64,000 nucleotides of DNA. It comes from Alphaproteobacteria bacterium. Lineage in GTDB: Bacteria > Pseudomonadota > Alphaproteobacteria > Rhizobiales > GCA-2746425. The translations under genes were made by a program, and so were the position numbers. This document shows, in pieces, positions 36,888 through 47,444 of this stretch (positions are counted from its first letter, which is position 1; every line of letters starts with the position of its first letter). The notes beneath the pieces are model-generated. The model worked only from the letters and a program-made list of their open reading frames with translations, searched no databases and was not told the origin of the DNA. Location of the stretch: assembly GCA_024743215.1 (NCBI GenBank), contig JANSWZ010000001.1:1-64000 (forward strand), in the 5' to 3' direction.

Positions 36888-36888
<1 letters not shown>
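35695..36888 (-). CDS. nspC: Carboxynorspermidine/carboxyspermidine decarboxylase
   Basis: 397 residues from ATG 36888, overlapping the upstream stop as TGATG. It is a PLP-dependent alanine-racemase-fold decarboxylase that turns carboxyspermidine into spermidine. The PLP lysine is about residue 62 in VFLALKAFSMFELAP. Other typical parts are GLRINPEHSEGEIPKYDPCAP and WINFGGGHHITRADYD, and ISDLSATCHMPDV with the substrate-contact Cys. Immediately before speB and after the dehydrogenase that makes its substrate. Confidence 0.94.
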
Positions 36889-38105
<1,217 letters not shown>

Positions 38106-38126
38106 GTCTGGTTCTCCAAGCCGGAA

Positions 38127-40046
38127 TTACTCGAAATAGGTATAGCTGTTGATTGCTTCACGGTAAGTGGCAATGAGCAGTTTGCGCTCAGAAGTTTTCA
38201 ACCGGTTTTGTGATGTTGCCCGGTCCAGCAACTTACGAAAATCATCTACGCAGTCTTTCGGATCAAATTCTACATAGGACAGAACCTGTGCAATTGTATC
38301 CCCTTCGACTTCTTGAAGCAGATCAAAATGCCCGTCTTCACGCAACTCAATAGTTGCAACATTTGTGTCGCCGAACAAATTATGCAGATCGCCCAGCGTC
38401 TCCTGATAGGCTCCGACAAAGAATACGCCAAGATAATACGGCTCTCCTTCGGTCAGATCATGGACCGGCAGGGATGGAGACAGGCCATCTGCCAAAATAA
38501 ATTCGTCGATCTTACCATCGGAATCACAGGTGATATCAGACAGGATAGCGCGTCGGTTCGGCTCTTCATTCAGTTTTTGAAGGGGCGCAATTGGGTGTAT
38601 CTGGTCGATCGCCCAAACATCAGGAAGAGACTGAAAAAGCGAGAAATTACAGTGGTAGATGTCTGCAAGTGCGTTCAGTTGCTCATCGATCTCGGGAGAG
38701 TTTTCCGCCTCATGGGCCATTAACTTGATGCGTGACATCAAATACAGATAGATGCGCTCAGCGCGTGCCATCTGGCGCAGATCAACTGCGTTGCGCATGA
38801 ACAGGTTCCGCAGCTCGTTCCGGTAGAAACTTGCATCATTGATGCATTCCTGAAGGCGCTTTGGTTCCAGATAGGTTTCAATCACGGCCATATCATTCAC
38901 ATAATGATGGTCCGTGCTTTCCGCTGCGCTGTTTGTGACGCTGTCATACAAGGTTGCTTCCAGAACGTTGAAAATCAGCATGGAGGATGTCGCCACAATG
39001 GCGCGGCCGCTTTCGGTGGTCAGGGTCGGGTGTTCCAACCCGGCACCATCCATGGCGTAGCGAACCGCTTCAATCACGTTTTCACAATACTCCATGACCG
39101 AGTAGTTGATTGAGCTCTTCGAGGCTCTTTTCTCGCCCGTATAATCCACACCCAGGCCACCGCCCAGATCCAGATGGGTCAAAGGTGCCCCTTCTTTTGT
39201 CAGCTCGACAAAGTAGCGGCATGCTTCAACCACTGCTCGGCGCACATCGTTTACATCGGGGATCTGACTGCCCAGATGTGAGTGCTGAAACTTGAGACAG
39301 TGGAGCAAGCCAACTTCGCGCAAGCGATCAATGACCGACATCAATTGATCGGTGTTCATCCCAAATGTGGAGCGGTCGCCCGAGCTTTCAGCCCAGTCGC
39401 CTCCGATGCGGTTGAAGAGTTTTACCCGCACGCCCAAAAGCGGTTCGACACCAAGCTCTTCATAGGCCTTGATCACCAGCTCCAGCTCTTTGGGGCTTTC
39501 CAGTACGATGGCGGTGTTGAAGCCAAGTTTGCGCGACAGAATTGCAAGCTTGATGAACTTCAGGTCCTTGACGCCATTGCACACGACGAGAGCGTCATTT
39601 TCCAACGACTGGGCCAAGGCTATAACCAGCTCAGGCTTTGATCCGGCCTCCAGGCCGAAGGAATAGGGCCGTCCAAAATCAACGATCTGCTTGATCACCT
39701 GAGCCTGTTGATTGACCTTGATCGGAAAAACGCCGCGATATTTACCGCGATAGCCTGCCTCTTTCATAGCCGTTGCGAATGATTGATTGATGTCCCTGAT
39801 TTCGTTTTCAAGAAAGGAACTGACCCTCAGCAGCATTGGCGCATGGATGCCACGCTGGTCGAGATCACCAATGATGGAGGGCAGGCTGATAGGAGGCGTG
39901 TCAGGCTTGAGCGGATTCCGCAAACCCACATCCCCATTTTCAAGCACGGTCAGCAGATCATGACCCCAGCGCTCAAAACCATAGATTGTGTGTGGCCCAT
40001 CCAGATTATTATCTGTGGTCGTGCCGGAATTTCCAGAAGGTGACAT
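38127..40046 (-). CDS. speA: Biosynthetic arginine decarboxylase
   Basis: 639 residues from ATG 40046, which has GGGGGAAC upstream; a longer frame reaches 40088. It decarboxylates arginine to agmatine with PLP. The PLP lysine is Lys110 in YRGVFPIKVNQ; further signatures are FGLEAGSKPELVIAL, HSHLGSQIPD and LDLGGGLGVDY. The length matches SpeA of E. coli (about 658) and not the shorter PvlArgDC or the lysine-type forms. First gene of the operon speA-dehydrogenase-nspC-speB; the leader 40047-40193 shows no hairpin I can support. Confidence 0.96.
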   Translation of the reverse strand: MSPSGNSGTTTDNNLDGPHTIYGFERWGHDLLTVLENGDVGLRNPLKPDTPPISLPSIIGDLDQRGIHAPMLLRVSSFLENEIRDINQSFATAMKEAGYRGKYRGVFPIKVNQQAQVIKQIVDFGRPYSFGLEAGSKPELVIALAQSLENDALVVCNGVKDLKFIKLAILSRKLGFNTAIVLESPKELELVIKAYEELGVEPLLGVRVKLFNRIGGDWAESSGDRSTFGMNTDQLMSVIDRLREVGLLHCLKFQHSHLGSQIPDVNDVRRAVVEACRYFVELTKEGAPLTHLDLGGGLGVDYTGEKRASKSSINYSVMEYCENVIEAVRYAMDGAGLEHPTLTTESGRAIVATSSMLIFNVLEATLYDSVTNSAAESTDHHYVNDMAVIETYLEPKRLQECINDASFYRNELRNLFMRNAVDLRQMARAERIYLYLMSRIKLMAHEAENSPEIDEQLNALADIYHCNFSLFQSLPDVWAIDQIHPIAPLQKLNEEPNRRAILSDITCDSDGKIDEFILADGLSPSLPVHDLTEGEPYYLGVFFVGAYQETLGDLHNLFGDTNVATIELREDGHFDLLQEVEGDTIAQVLSYVEFDPKDCVDDFRKLLDRATSQNRLKTSERKLLIATYREAINSYTYFE

Positions 40047-40193
40047 GAACAAGTTCCCCCAGCGTACGGTGTTGTTGACTTCGCGCACTTACATCAAAAG
40101 CATGACAGTCGGAAAATGTGCACTACGGAAATCCGTTCTGGAGCGCCAGTCTTTTCTTTCTCAATCTGCATTTTGGAGGCGTTACTTGTGTGC

Positions 40194-40222
40194 AAAAAGC
40201 CCGGACGGTGCCGGGCTTTCAT
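40194..40222 (-). terminator. Terminator of the small gene at 40267
   Basis: AAAGCCCGG (40196-40204) and CCGGGCTTT (40211-40219) form a 9-bp stem with a six-base loop. On the minus strand it continues as TTTTT (complement of 40194-40198), so it ends transcription from the minus-strand gene at 40267-40557 before the speA operon. Confidence 0.75.
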
Positions 40223-40266
40223 ATATTTGCAGGGCGGAACGCCACATGATGTTCGGATTTGAAGCT

Positions 40267-40557
40267 TTAAAAGGAACTGTTGTCGCCGAAACTGATTTCA
40301 ACCGCCATCGACCCGTCGGGCGTATAACATTCCAGAGCCAGGTTTTTGACCGGCATGGTGTGGCGCCTTGCGCGGGCACCGTGGCTGCGTAAGAAATTCA
40401 GCATGTCGCCAGGCTTGCGTCTTAGCCCCGCCAGTTTGAACTTTGGCACTTCAAGTGCGGTGGCCTGATCATAGACTTTCTCGATGCCGGCGCTCAAAGA
40501 CCGCGCTGCTGCATGAGGTTGACTGGACGCCAATGGATAAGTTTCGTCGAGAAGCAT
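40267..40557 (-). CDS. Unrecognised small protein
   Basis: 96 residues from ATG 40557 with AGGG about 8 bases upstream, followed by a good terminator. Central part VYDQATALEVPKFKLAGLRR and RRHTMPVKNLALECY; no signal peptide, membrane segment or known motif. It lies 54 bases downstream of the carboxypeptidase gene on the same strand and may be cotranscribed with it. I do not recognise a family, but the start signal and terminator argue that it is real. Confidence 0.6.
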   Translation of the reverse strand: MLLDETYPLASSQPHAAARSLSAGIEKVYDQATALEVPKFKLAGLRRKPGDMLNFLRSHGARARRHTMPVKNLALECYTPDGSMAVEISFGDNSSF

Positions 40558-40611
40558 CTTTTAATCCCTGTACACAATACACTCAGAGGGAGCCCGCCAA
40601 GGCTATAAATA

Positions 40612-41910
40612 CTAACGTAACGCGAGGCAGGCAAAGTCCTTGGTTTCAAGATAGTTGCAAGCCTTGCGAGCGGCATTCTTATTGGTAAAACCGGCAAAAC
40701 GCGCGCGGTGAAGTGTTTGTCCCCGGCTGATGACCGGCTCGGTAAACGGCACTTTGCCGCGCAGATAGCTGGTGCCAACATTCATGGCATTTCCCAGAAG
40801 AATGTTTGCAGCTTCTTCGCTTGGAACCGCACCGATCTGAATTTGCCAACCGTCAGGTAGATCGGTTTTATCATAATCATCAGCACTGCCAATTTCAGGC
40901 TCATTTGAAGACGCGCTACGCGCCACGCTCGCCGTCACAATTTCATCCGGACGGATTTGCGGGATGCGTTTGCCTTCGGCGGCGGCGGCTGCGACATCAC
41001 GTGCACGGGGCAGTGGTACGTTGCGGCTGGCCACCAGTGGTGTGACGCGACGTCCTTTTGTCGCAGACTTCAGAAAACGTCCGATCAGGTTTTTCATGTG
41101 AGCATCACGGGACTTACCTGTGCGACCACCCATGACCACGGCCACGATGTGGCGGCCATCGCGCTTGACGGAAGTTACCAGGTTGAAGCCTGAGGCGCGG
41201 ATGTAACCGGTTTTGATGCCGTCGACGCCTTTAACTGTGCCAAGCAGCCGATTGTGGTTGCGATACTTCTTGCCCTTGTAGGAGAAAGAACGGGTCGAGA
41301 AATATTTGTAGTATTTCGGGTAGCGGTCCTGGACGGCCATGCCGAGGCGCGCCATGTCGCGTGCCGTTGTGCGTTGTCCGCTGTTTGGGAGGCCAGACGC
41401 ATTTTTGAAGGTTGTCTTTTTCATGCCAATGCTACGGGCTGCCTTGGTCATCTTGATGGCAAATTTGCTTTCAGTGCCGCCAATGTGCTCGGCGATAACA
41501 ACAGCAACATCGTTGGCCGACTTGGTGACCAGCGCGCTGATGGCATCCTTTACCCGGATTGTGCTGCCTGCTTTCAGAGCAAGTTTGGAAGGTGCCTGTC
41601 CTGCCGCACGTTTTGACACTTTCAACCTGGTGTTCAGGCTGACGCGACCGGCCTCCAATTCACCAAACAGCATGTAAAGTGTCATGATCTTGGTCAGGGA
41701 GGCGGGATAGCGAAGATTGTCTGCATTGTCCGAATAAAGCGTCTTGCCGGACTTCACATCAACCACAATTCCAGCATATTTCGAATTGGCATTTGCTGTT
41801 GTGGTGACCGATAGGGAGGCTGTCAGACTGATCAGAAAAGCTGCGAAAACTGCTTTTCCCAGACTTGTGATCCCAAGACCCTTGGTCGCATTGATTAGCC
41901 GGGAGTACAT
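40612..41910 (-). CDS. D-alanyl-D-alanine carboxypeptidase with SPOR domain (DacA/DacF type)
   Basis: 432 residues from ATG 41910 (MYSRLINATKG); the frame extends to 41931. A low-molecular-mass penicillin-binding protein that removes the terminal D-Ala from peptidoglycan stems in the periplasm. Signal segment about residues 15-41, then SLTK (71-74) with the active Ser71, SAN (131-133) and KTG (233-235). After a basic region (about 265-290) and a linker, a C-terminal SPOR domain (about 350-432, WQIQIGAVPSEEAANILLGN) should bind denuded glycan at the septum. Confidence 0.94.
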   Translation of the reverse strand: MYSRLINATKGLGITSLGKAVFAAFLISLTASLSVTTTANANSKYAGIVVDVKSGKTLYSDNADNLRYPASLTKIMTLYMLFGELEAGRVSLNTRLKVSKRAAGQAPSKLALKAGSTIRVKDAISALVTKSANDVAVVIAEHIGGTESKFAIKMTKAARSIGMKKTTFKNASGLPNSGQRTTARDMARLGMAVQDRYPKYYKYFSTRSFSYKGKKYRNHNRLLGTVKGVDGIKTGYIRASGFNLVTSVKRDGRHIVAVVMGGRTGKSRDAHMKNLIGRFLKSATKGRRVTPLVASRNVPLPRARDVAAAAAEGKRIPQIRPDEIVTASVARSASSNEPEIGSADDYDKTDLPDGWQIQIGAVPSEEAANILLGNAMNVGTSYLRGKVPFTEPVISRGQTLHRARFAGFTNKNAARKACNYLETKDFACLALR

Positions 41911-42183
41911 ATACACTTGCACGACTTGCACCCATTTGTTGGCAGTCAGAAATTTGTGTGTTTGCTTAGGCCAGTGTTGGTCCCATCAAAATGGCCCAAT
42001 CATGGCAACACGCCACTTCGCTGCGAGATCGTTCAAATTTTCATCAATTTAAGAAAAACAGGGTTACGAAACCGTAAAGCTTTCAAAACTTTTCTGATTC
42101 AGGTTGCATTCACTCCGGATTGCACCGGGAAATATGAAGTGGAAATGGCTGTTTGATTGACGTGCGAAGGGTGTGGAAAACAA

Positions 42184-42230
42184 TTTTGTGCGCTGCACAA
42201 AAATTACTGGACATTTTATGTTGCACTGCA
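42184..42230. promoter_or_regulatory. Candidate operator upstream of the phasin gene
   Basis: A perfect inverted repeat TTTTGTGC-GCT-GCACAAAA (42184-42202) contains TGCGCTGCA (42189-42197), and a close direct copy TGCACTGCA lies at 42222-42230, 33 bases away (about three helical turns). TGC/GCA-rich repeats are the type of site bound by the polyhydroxybutyrate regulator PhaR in related bacteria. The assignment to PhaR is inference from the phasin downstream. Confidence 0.45.
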
Positions 42231-42283
42231 TATATGTGTGGTCAGGAACGAACATTTGCTGCGCGATAGAAGGACTACTCATT

Positions 42284-42616
42284 ATGATACAGAACATCGA
42301 CGACATTCAGAAACTGGCAAAAGAAAACATGGAACAGGCAACAGAGAACCTGTCGGAAGTTTCCAAATCAGTTCAGGCTATTGCTACCGAGACTGCAGAC
42401 TATGCTAAAAAGTCTTTTGAAGACGGCACACAGGCTGCGGAAAAAGTTTTCGGTGCAAAGAGCTTTGACAAATTTATGGAAGCTCAGGGCGAGTATGCAA
42501 AGAACGCTTACGAAGCTCACATCAGTGAAATGAATAAGCTTGGCGAAATGTTCATGGATTTGTCAAAAACCATGTACAGCCCAGTTGAAACTGCTCTTGC
42601 ACGTATCAACAAGTAA
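42284..42616 (+). CDS. Phasin family protein
   Basis: 110 residues from ATG 42284 (MIQNIDDIQKLAKENMEQAT), with GAAGGAC about 8 bases upstream; the frame extends further upstream, but that part is not phasin-like. It is almost entirely helical, with heptad-like repeats and the typical FDKFMEAQGEYAKNAYEAH and EMFMDLSKTMYSPVE segments. Phasins coat polyhydroxyalkanoate granules; some act on other hydrophobic surfaces. A strong terminator follows. No phaC or phaA lies in the window. Confidence 0.88.
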   Translation: MIQNIDDIQKLAKENMEQATENLSEVSKSVQAIATETADYAKKSFEDGTQAAEKVFGAKSFDKFMEAQGEYAKNAYEAHISEMNKLGEMFMDLSKTMYSPVETALARINK

Positions 42617-42975
42617 GGCGTCTCCCGCTTTATAACGCGATTTGGCCGGCCTTTGGGCTGGTCTGGAAAAGCCAATCCCTCGGGGTTGGCTTTTTGCGTT
42701 AAGGGGGTCCTTTTAATCAGATACCCGACCCCTATATTACTAATCCTGTGAGGCAGGCCGATGCTGTCTGTCAAATTGTCTCAGACAGACCCTTGGCATG
42801 TCTTCATGAAACCATGTACGCTCTCGGTAGCAGAATAACGGATTTAATGCGTTTTGACTCAGACAAGAAAGCTGACCGATGGTATTCTGTCAGCGAACCA
42901 GAAATCCGGAAGCCAATGCATATCCGAAAGCAAGTGCAAATTGTACGACCAACGATAAACAGCAGCGATTTTATT
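42617..42975. other. Intergenic region between phasin and clpS
   Basis: Contains the phasin terminator (42667-42696), followed by about 280 bases upstream of clpS. The clpS frame stays open to 42748, but the extra part does not resemble ClpS and has no good start signal. No other gene is seen. Confidence 0.6.
42667..42696 (+). terminator. Intrinsic terminator after the phasin gene
   Basis: AAAAGCCAA (42667-42675) pairs with TTGGCTTTT (42686-42694), with inner CCC/GGG pairing around a short loop, and is followed by TGCG after a 5-base T-run. A strong, AT-closed hairpin 50 bases after the phasin stop; it can work in both directions. Confidence 0.85.
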
Positions 42976-43317
42976 ATGTCCAACCCCAATCGCGGCAGCT
43001 CAGATGATGATCGTGACAATGACTCCGATACAGTCGTTGTCACAAAAACAAAGCCGAAGGTTAAAAAGCCAAGCCTTTACAGGGTTTTGCTTCTAAACGA
43101 TGATTTTACACCGATGGAATTCGTCGTGCACGTGTTGCAAGGTTTCTTCAATAAAAATCAGGAAGAGGCCACATTGATCATGCTTCATGTGCATCAAAAT
43201 GGCGTCGGCGAATGCGGTGTGTTCACCTTTGAGGTGGCCGAAACCAAGGTGACGCAGGTTATGGACCTTGCAGCCAAGCACCAGCATCCGCTGCAATGTG
43301 TTATGGAAAAGAAGTGA
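42976..43317 (+). CDS. clpS: ClpS adaptor protein
   Basis: 113 residues from ATG 42976. ClpS binds N-degrons (bulky N-terminal residues) and hands them to ClpA. After a polar acidic N-terminal extension ([11 protein letters not shown]), the core begins [20 protein letters not shown], with the two aspartates that bind the alpha-amino group; the pocket His is in [15 protein letters not shown]. It is directly followed by clpA (9 bases), the usual pair. Confidence 0.96.
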   Translation: MSNPNRGSSDDDRDNDSDTVVVTKTKPKVKKPSLYRVLLLNDDFTPMEFVVHVLQGFFNKNQEEATLIMLHVHQNGVGECGVFTFEVAETKVTQVMDLAAKHQHPLQCVMEKK

Positions 43318-43326
43318 GGATTTAAC

Positions 43327-45750
43327 TTGCCGTCCTTTTCAAGAAGTCTGGAAAAAGCTCTCCACAACGCTCTGGCTCAGGCCAATGAGCGGCGTCAGGA
43401 ATATGCAACGCTGGAGCATCTGCTTCACGCGCTGACGAATGACGCAGATGCGGCAGCTGTTATGCGTGCCTGCGGGGTGGATCTTGATCTGCTTCGACGC
43501 AATCTTATGGAATATATCGACACCGAACTGAGCAATCTTATTGCCGACGCGGATGTGGATACGAAGCCCACATCGGGTTTCCAGCGTGTCATTCAGCGTG
43601 CTGTCATCCATGTTCAATCCTCCGGTCGCGAAGAAGTGACGGGAGCCAATGTTCTGGTTGCCATTTTTGCCGAGCGGGAAAGCCATGCGGCTTACTTCCT
43701 GCAGGAGCAGGATATGACACGCTATGATGCGGTGAACTATATCAGCCATGGCATCGCCAAACGGCCTGGCATGTCTGAACCCCGGCCGGTTACCGGCACT
43801 GAGGACGAAGATGCGACGACCGTTGAGTCTGAAGAGGCCGACGAGAAAAAAACGCCTGACGCTTTGTCAGCCTATTGTGTCGACCTCAATGAAAAGGCGG
43901 CCAATGGCAAAGTTGATCCGCTGATCGGACGTGACAGCGAAGTGCAACGTGTGGTGCAGGTGCTGTGCCGCCGACAAAAGAACAACCCCCTGTTGGTGGG
44001 CGATCCCGGCGTTGGCAAGACTGCGATTGCTGAGGGGCTTGCCAAGCGCATTGTTGATGGTGATGTGCCAGAAGTTCTGCTGGCTGCCACGGTGTTTTCT
44101 CTTGATATGGGTACGCTGCTGGCGGGAACGCGCTATCGCGGTGACTTTGAAGAGCGCCTCAAGCAGGTGATGAAAGAGATTGAAGAATATGATGGCGCAA
44201 TCCTCTTCATTGACGAAATTCATACGGTTATCGGCGCTGGGGCAACCTCTGGCGGAGCGATGGATGCGTCCAATCTGCTGAAACCGGCTCTGGCGGCTGG
44301 CTCCATGCGGTGCATCGGGTCAACCACCTATAAGGAATATCGCCAATTCTTCGAGAAGGATCGCGCTTTGGTGCGCCGGTTCCAGAAAATCGATGTCAAC
44401 GAGCCGAGTATTTTGGATGCCATTGACATTCTGAAGGGGCTGAAGTCGCGTTACGAGGATCACCACAAGGTTCGTTATACCAATGATGCCCTCAAGGCGG
44501 CGGTAGAACTGTCTGCCCGCTATATCAATGATCGCAAGCTGCCGGACAAGGCAATTGATGTGATTGATGAAACAGGTGCATCGCAAATGCTGGTGCCTCG
44601 GAGCCGTCGTAAGAAAACGATCAATGTCAAACAGATCGAAGACACGATAGCGACCATGGCGCGGATACCGCCGAAATCCGTGTCCAAGGATGATTCAGAA
44701 ACCCTGAAAAGTCTCGATACCAATCTGAAGCGGGTTGTATATGGACAGGATGCGGCGTTAGAAGCGCTTTCCTCGGCCATCAAACTGTCCCGTGCCGGGT
44801 TGCGTGATCCTGAAAAGCCTATTGGCAACTACCTGTTCTCTGGTCCAACCGGTGTCGGTAAGACTGAGGCTGCACGGCAATTGGCATCTTTGATGGGCGT
44901 TGAGTTGCTGCGCTTTGATATGTCGGAATACATGGAACGCCACACTGTTTCGCGGCTGATTGGCGCGCCTCCTGGATATGTCGGGTTTGATCAGGGTGGA
45001 TTGCTGACCGATGGTGTCGATCAGAATCCTCATTGCGTGTTGCTGTTGGATGAAGTGGAAAAAGCGCATCCGGATCTGTTCAATATTTTGCTGCAGGTCA
45101 TGGATCACGGCAAACTGACCGATCACAATGGCAAAAAGATTGATTTCCGCAATGTGGTCATCATCATGACCACCAACGCAGGTGCATCGGAAGCGGCCAA
45201 AAACGCCATCGGATTTGGTTCTACGAAGCGTGAAGGTGATGATGAAGAGGCTATCAACAGGCTCTTCACGCCAGAGTTCCGCAATCGGCTTGATGCGATC
45301 ATTCCGTTTGGCAGCCTGCCGCGTGATGTTGTCTACAAAGTTGTCGACAAATTTGTCATGCAACTGGAAGCTCAACTGGAAGATCGTGGCGTGACGTTTG
45401 AATTGTCGGAAACCGCAACAGCTTGGCTTGCAGATGCCGGCTATGATGGGTTGATGGGTGCAAGACCTTTGGCACGCATTATTCAGGAAAACATCAAGCG
45501 TCCATTGGCTGAGGAAATCCTGTTTGGCGGTTTGCAAAAAGGCGGCACAGTCAAGGTGGATACCAAGACTGATGATGACGGCAAAACTGTCCTTGATCTG
45601 AAAGTTGTTGAGAACGCTCCGGTTAAGCCGAAAAAAGAAGCCGTGCCGACGAAGCCAAAGAAGCGCAGTGCGCCGAAGGCCAAAGCGGCTGGTAAAAAAC
45701 CAGGCGGCGGGGCAGGGTCTGTTCCCAAGGTACCGCTTCCGGCAAAGTAA
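43327..45750 (+). CDS. clpA: ATP-dependent Clp protease ATP-binding subunit ClpA
   Basis: 807 residues with TTG start at 43327 and GAGGA upstream. An N-domain ([20 protein letters not shown]) is followed by two AAA+ modules: first Walker A GDPGVGKT, second GPTGVGKTE; the ClpP-docking loop is IGFGS in the second module. The first 760 residues match the E. coli protein; the C-terminus has an added Lys/Pro/Ala tail of about 40 residues ([20 protein letters not shown], then [13 protein letters not shown]) that is probably disordered. It unfolds substrates for ClpP, with ClpS as adaptor. Confidence 0.97.
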   Translation: MPSFSRSLEKALHNALAQANERRQEYATLEHLLHALTNDADAAAVMRACGVDLDLLRRNLMEYIDTELSNLIADADVDTKPTSGFQRVIQRAVIHVQSSGREEVTGANVLVAIFAERESHAAYFLQEQDMTRYDAVNYISHGIAKRPGMSEPRPVTGTEDEDATTVESEEADEKKTPDALSAYCVDLNEKAANGKVDPLIGRDSEVQRVVQVLCRRQKNNPLLVGDPGVGKTAIAEGLAKRIVDGDVPEVLLAATVFSLDMGTLLAGTRYRGDFEERLKQVMKEIEEYDGAILFIDEIHTVIGAGATSGGAMDASNLLKPALAAGSMRCIGSTTYKEYRQFFEKDRALVRRFQKIDVNEPSILDAIDILKGLKSRYEDHHKVRYTNDALKAAVELSARYINDRKLPDKAIDVIDETGASQMLVPRSRRKKTINVKQIEDTIATMARIPPKSVSKDDSETLKSLDTNLKRVVYGQDAALEALSSAIKLSRAGLRDPEKPIGNYLFSGPTGVGKTEAARQLASLMGVELLRFDMSEYMERHTVSRLIGAPPGYVGFDQGGLLTDGVDQNPHCVLLLDEVEKAHPDLFNILLQVMDHGKLTDHNGKKIDFRNVVIIMTTNAGASEAAKNAIGFGSTKREGDDEEAINRLFTPEFRNRLDAIIPFGSLPRDVVYKVVDKFVMQLEAQLEDRGVTFELSETATAWLADAGYDGLMGARPLARIIQENIKRPLAEEILFGGLQKGGTVKVDTKTDDDGKTVLDLKVVENAPVKPKKEAVPTKPKKRSAPKAKAAGKKPGGGAGSVPKVPLPAK

Positions 45751-45784
45751 GCCGAGGCAGAGACTCTTTTGACACTATCTGGCT

Positions 45785-45816
45785 AAGCCGCATCTGTTGT
45801 GCAGATGCGGCTTTTT
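45785..45816 (+). terminator. Intrinsic terminator after clpA
   Basis: AAGCCGCATCTG (45785-45796) and CAGATGCGGCTT (45802-45813) form a perfect 12-bp stem with a five-base loop, followed by TTT. The strongest terminator in the window. It sits next to the end of the convergent gene at 45822. Confidence 0.9.
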
Positions 45817-45821
45817 CTATT

Positions 45822-47021
45822 CTATGTGGCCGGGAAATCCTGGCCCAGGAATTGCTCAATCGCCTGCAACAGAACTTTCCAGGCTGGGTCTTGTGGCACC
45901 GGAATGTGATTGTTGCTGTCCAGCATCAGGAAACGGGCATTTGGTATTTCACTGGCCAGAATGCGTCCCTGATCGATTGGATGTATGACATCACCACGCG
46001 CGTGTACGACCAATGTGGGCGTCGTGATTTCAGGCAGAAGATCTCGCACCATAAACCGATCAACCAGTTTTCGAAGCCTTACAGCGGTGTCAGGCGAAGC
46101 CGATTCACGTTGCATTCTGGTGAAACTATCAATCTGCTCAGTTGTGCCATCAGGCATGAAGAGCGACGTAAAGGCCTTTGCAAATGTATGCTCTGGCTGA
46201 CCCCATCCCGCTTTTATCAAACTCAATACCGTCTGTTCGTCCACGTCGCATTGGGAGGGTTGGCGAAAGGTTCGTCCTTCTGCATAGCCGCCATACAGGA
46301 TCAGATGGCTGACGCGTTCAGGAAATTTTGCTGCATATTTGATGGCAACGGGTACGGCTTGAGATGCGGCAAATAATGGAAATTTTTCAAGCTGACTTGC
46401 ATCTGCCACTGCTACCAGATCATCAACAAATTCGTCGATTCCCAGCCCTTCAAAGTCACGACTGGAAAGTCCTGTTCCTCTTTGATCATACCGGTACAGC
46501 GTGTGAGTTTTGCCAAGAGCTTCCAAGAATGGGCGCCAGACGGGGCTTTGCCAATCGAGTTCAAGATGTGACAGCCAATGACCCACACGGATCAGGCCGG
46601 GTCCACGTCCCGAGCGTCCATAGGCAATCTTGATCCCGCCCTTGGAATTGACAAATCGAATGTCCTGTTCTGCCTGATCTACCTTCAATTTTGGCGCTTC
46701 GGATTGATTGTGCGACAGACCTAATTCGGCGATAAACTGAAAACCCCGCCTCGGGACAGTTTTTATCATCCATTGATCTTTTCCATTGTCTCCAATGGCT
46801 TTGCGTGCGGCATTCATACGGGCACTGATGGTGGAATCAGAAACCGATAGCCCTTGCCAGACATCTTCAATCAGGCGGTCTTTCGTGATCAGGCGCCCTG
46901 CATTTTCAACGAAAAGAACCAAAACATCAAACACTTGTGGTTCGACGTGAACAATTTCTCCATCCCGAACCAATTCATGGCGAGCCAGATCGAGCGTGCA
47001 ATTTGAAAATTCGTAAATCAT
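45822..47021 (-). CDS. Winged-helix DNA-binding domain fused to an alpha/beta hydrolase
   Basis: 399 residues from ATG 47021 (the frame extends to 47120). Residues about 1-100 form an OmpR/CadC-type winged helix (FSNCTLDLARHELVRDGEIV, GRLITKDRLIEDVWQGLSVSD, TVPRRGFQFIAEL). After a linker of about 25 residues follows an alpha/beta hydrolase (about 125-399) with YRYDQRGTGLSS, a nucleophile elbow AASQA in place of G-x-S-x-G, Asp in HARGDVIHP and His in SNNHIPVPQDPAW. There is no membrane segment. The protein is probably a regulator whose hydrolase part senses or converts a small ligand; target genes are unknown. Confidence 0.85.
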   Translation of the reverse strand: MIYEFSNCTLDLARHELVRDGEIVHVEPQVFDVLVLFVENAGRLITKDRLIEDVWQGLSVSDSTISARMNAARKAIGDNGKDQWMIKTVPRRGFQFIAELGLSHNQSEAPKLKVDQAEQDIRFVNSKGGIKIAYGRSGRGPGLIRVGHWLSHLELDWQSPVWRPFLEALGKTHTLYRYDQRGTGLSSRDFEGLGIDEFVDDLVAVADASQLEKFPLFAASQAVPVAIKYAAKFPERVSHLILYGGYAEGRTFRQPSQCDVDEQTVLSLIKAGWGQPEHTFAKAFTSLFMPDGTTEQIDSFTRMQRESASPDTAVRLRKLVDRFMVRDLLPEITTPTLVVHARGDVIHPIDQGRILASEIPNARFLMLDSNNHIPVPQDPAWKVLLQAIEQFLGQDFPAT

Positions 47022-47175
47022 GGTTTCAATAGACGCCGGATCGTGTCGGTTCTCAAGAGATCGGCTCTTATTGGCGGCAATCAGAGGAAAAAGACAAGGG
47101 TTTCTTAAGGGGCCCTTCAAGCAGAGAAGCTGTGTCTGTGGTGAATTTGAAGCCTCGTAAATGAGGAGAAAAGTG

Positions 47176-47373
47176 ATGTTGGATTCAGGATCGGATACCG
47201 TTCGCAGGCACCATGATGGATCAATTGATACAGCGTTTTACCTTGTGGTTGGTCGTCAGCGGCGGAGTAAACAGACCTATCATCTGATTTTCTGGGCTTG
47301 GCGGGTCCTCAAGAGTTTTTGCCTGGTTTTGTGCCACGAGCCACTTTCCAAAAAATTATCAAGGTCCATTTGA
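47176..47373 (+). CDS. Small protein with DGSIDTxFY motif, function unknown
   Basis: 65 residues from ATG 47176, which has GAGGAG 7-8 bases upstream, a strong signal. The N-terminal half contains RRHHDGSIDTAFYLVVGRQR, a pattern (DGSID followed by FY and basic residues) that I recall from short alphaproteobacterial proteins of unknown role. It is basic, has no signal peptide, and one weak hydrophobic stretch (IFWAWRVLKSFCLVLC). It lies between the divergent hydrolase-regulator and azlC. The remaining bases of 47022-47444 show nothing else. Confidence 0.55.
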   Translation: MLDSGSDTVRRHHDGSIDTAFYLVVGRQRRSKQTYHLIFWAWRVLKSFCLVLCHEPLSKKLSRSI

Positions 47374-47444
47374 CCGCTGCATTTTGAGCGCAATTCCAAC
47401 CGGTTTTCTATGCGCAACAGGTGTTCCCGTGCTATCGCAGGAAA

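Noticed and set aside
40047-40193. Possible polyamine-related RNA leader before speA
   Set aside because: No strong stem-loop in the leader on the minus strand; the nearby hairpin at 40194-40222 is the terminator of the upstream gene.
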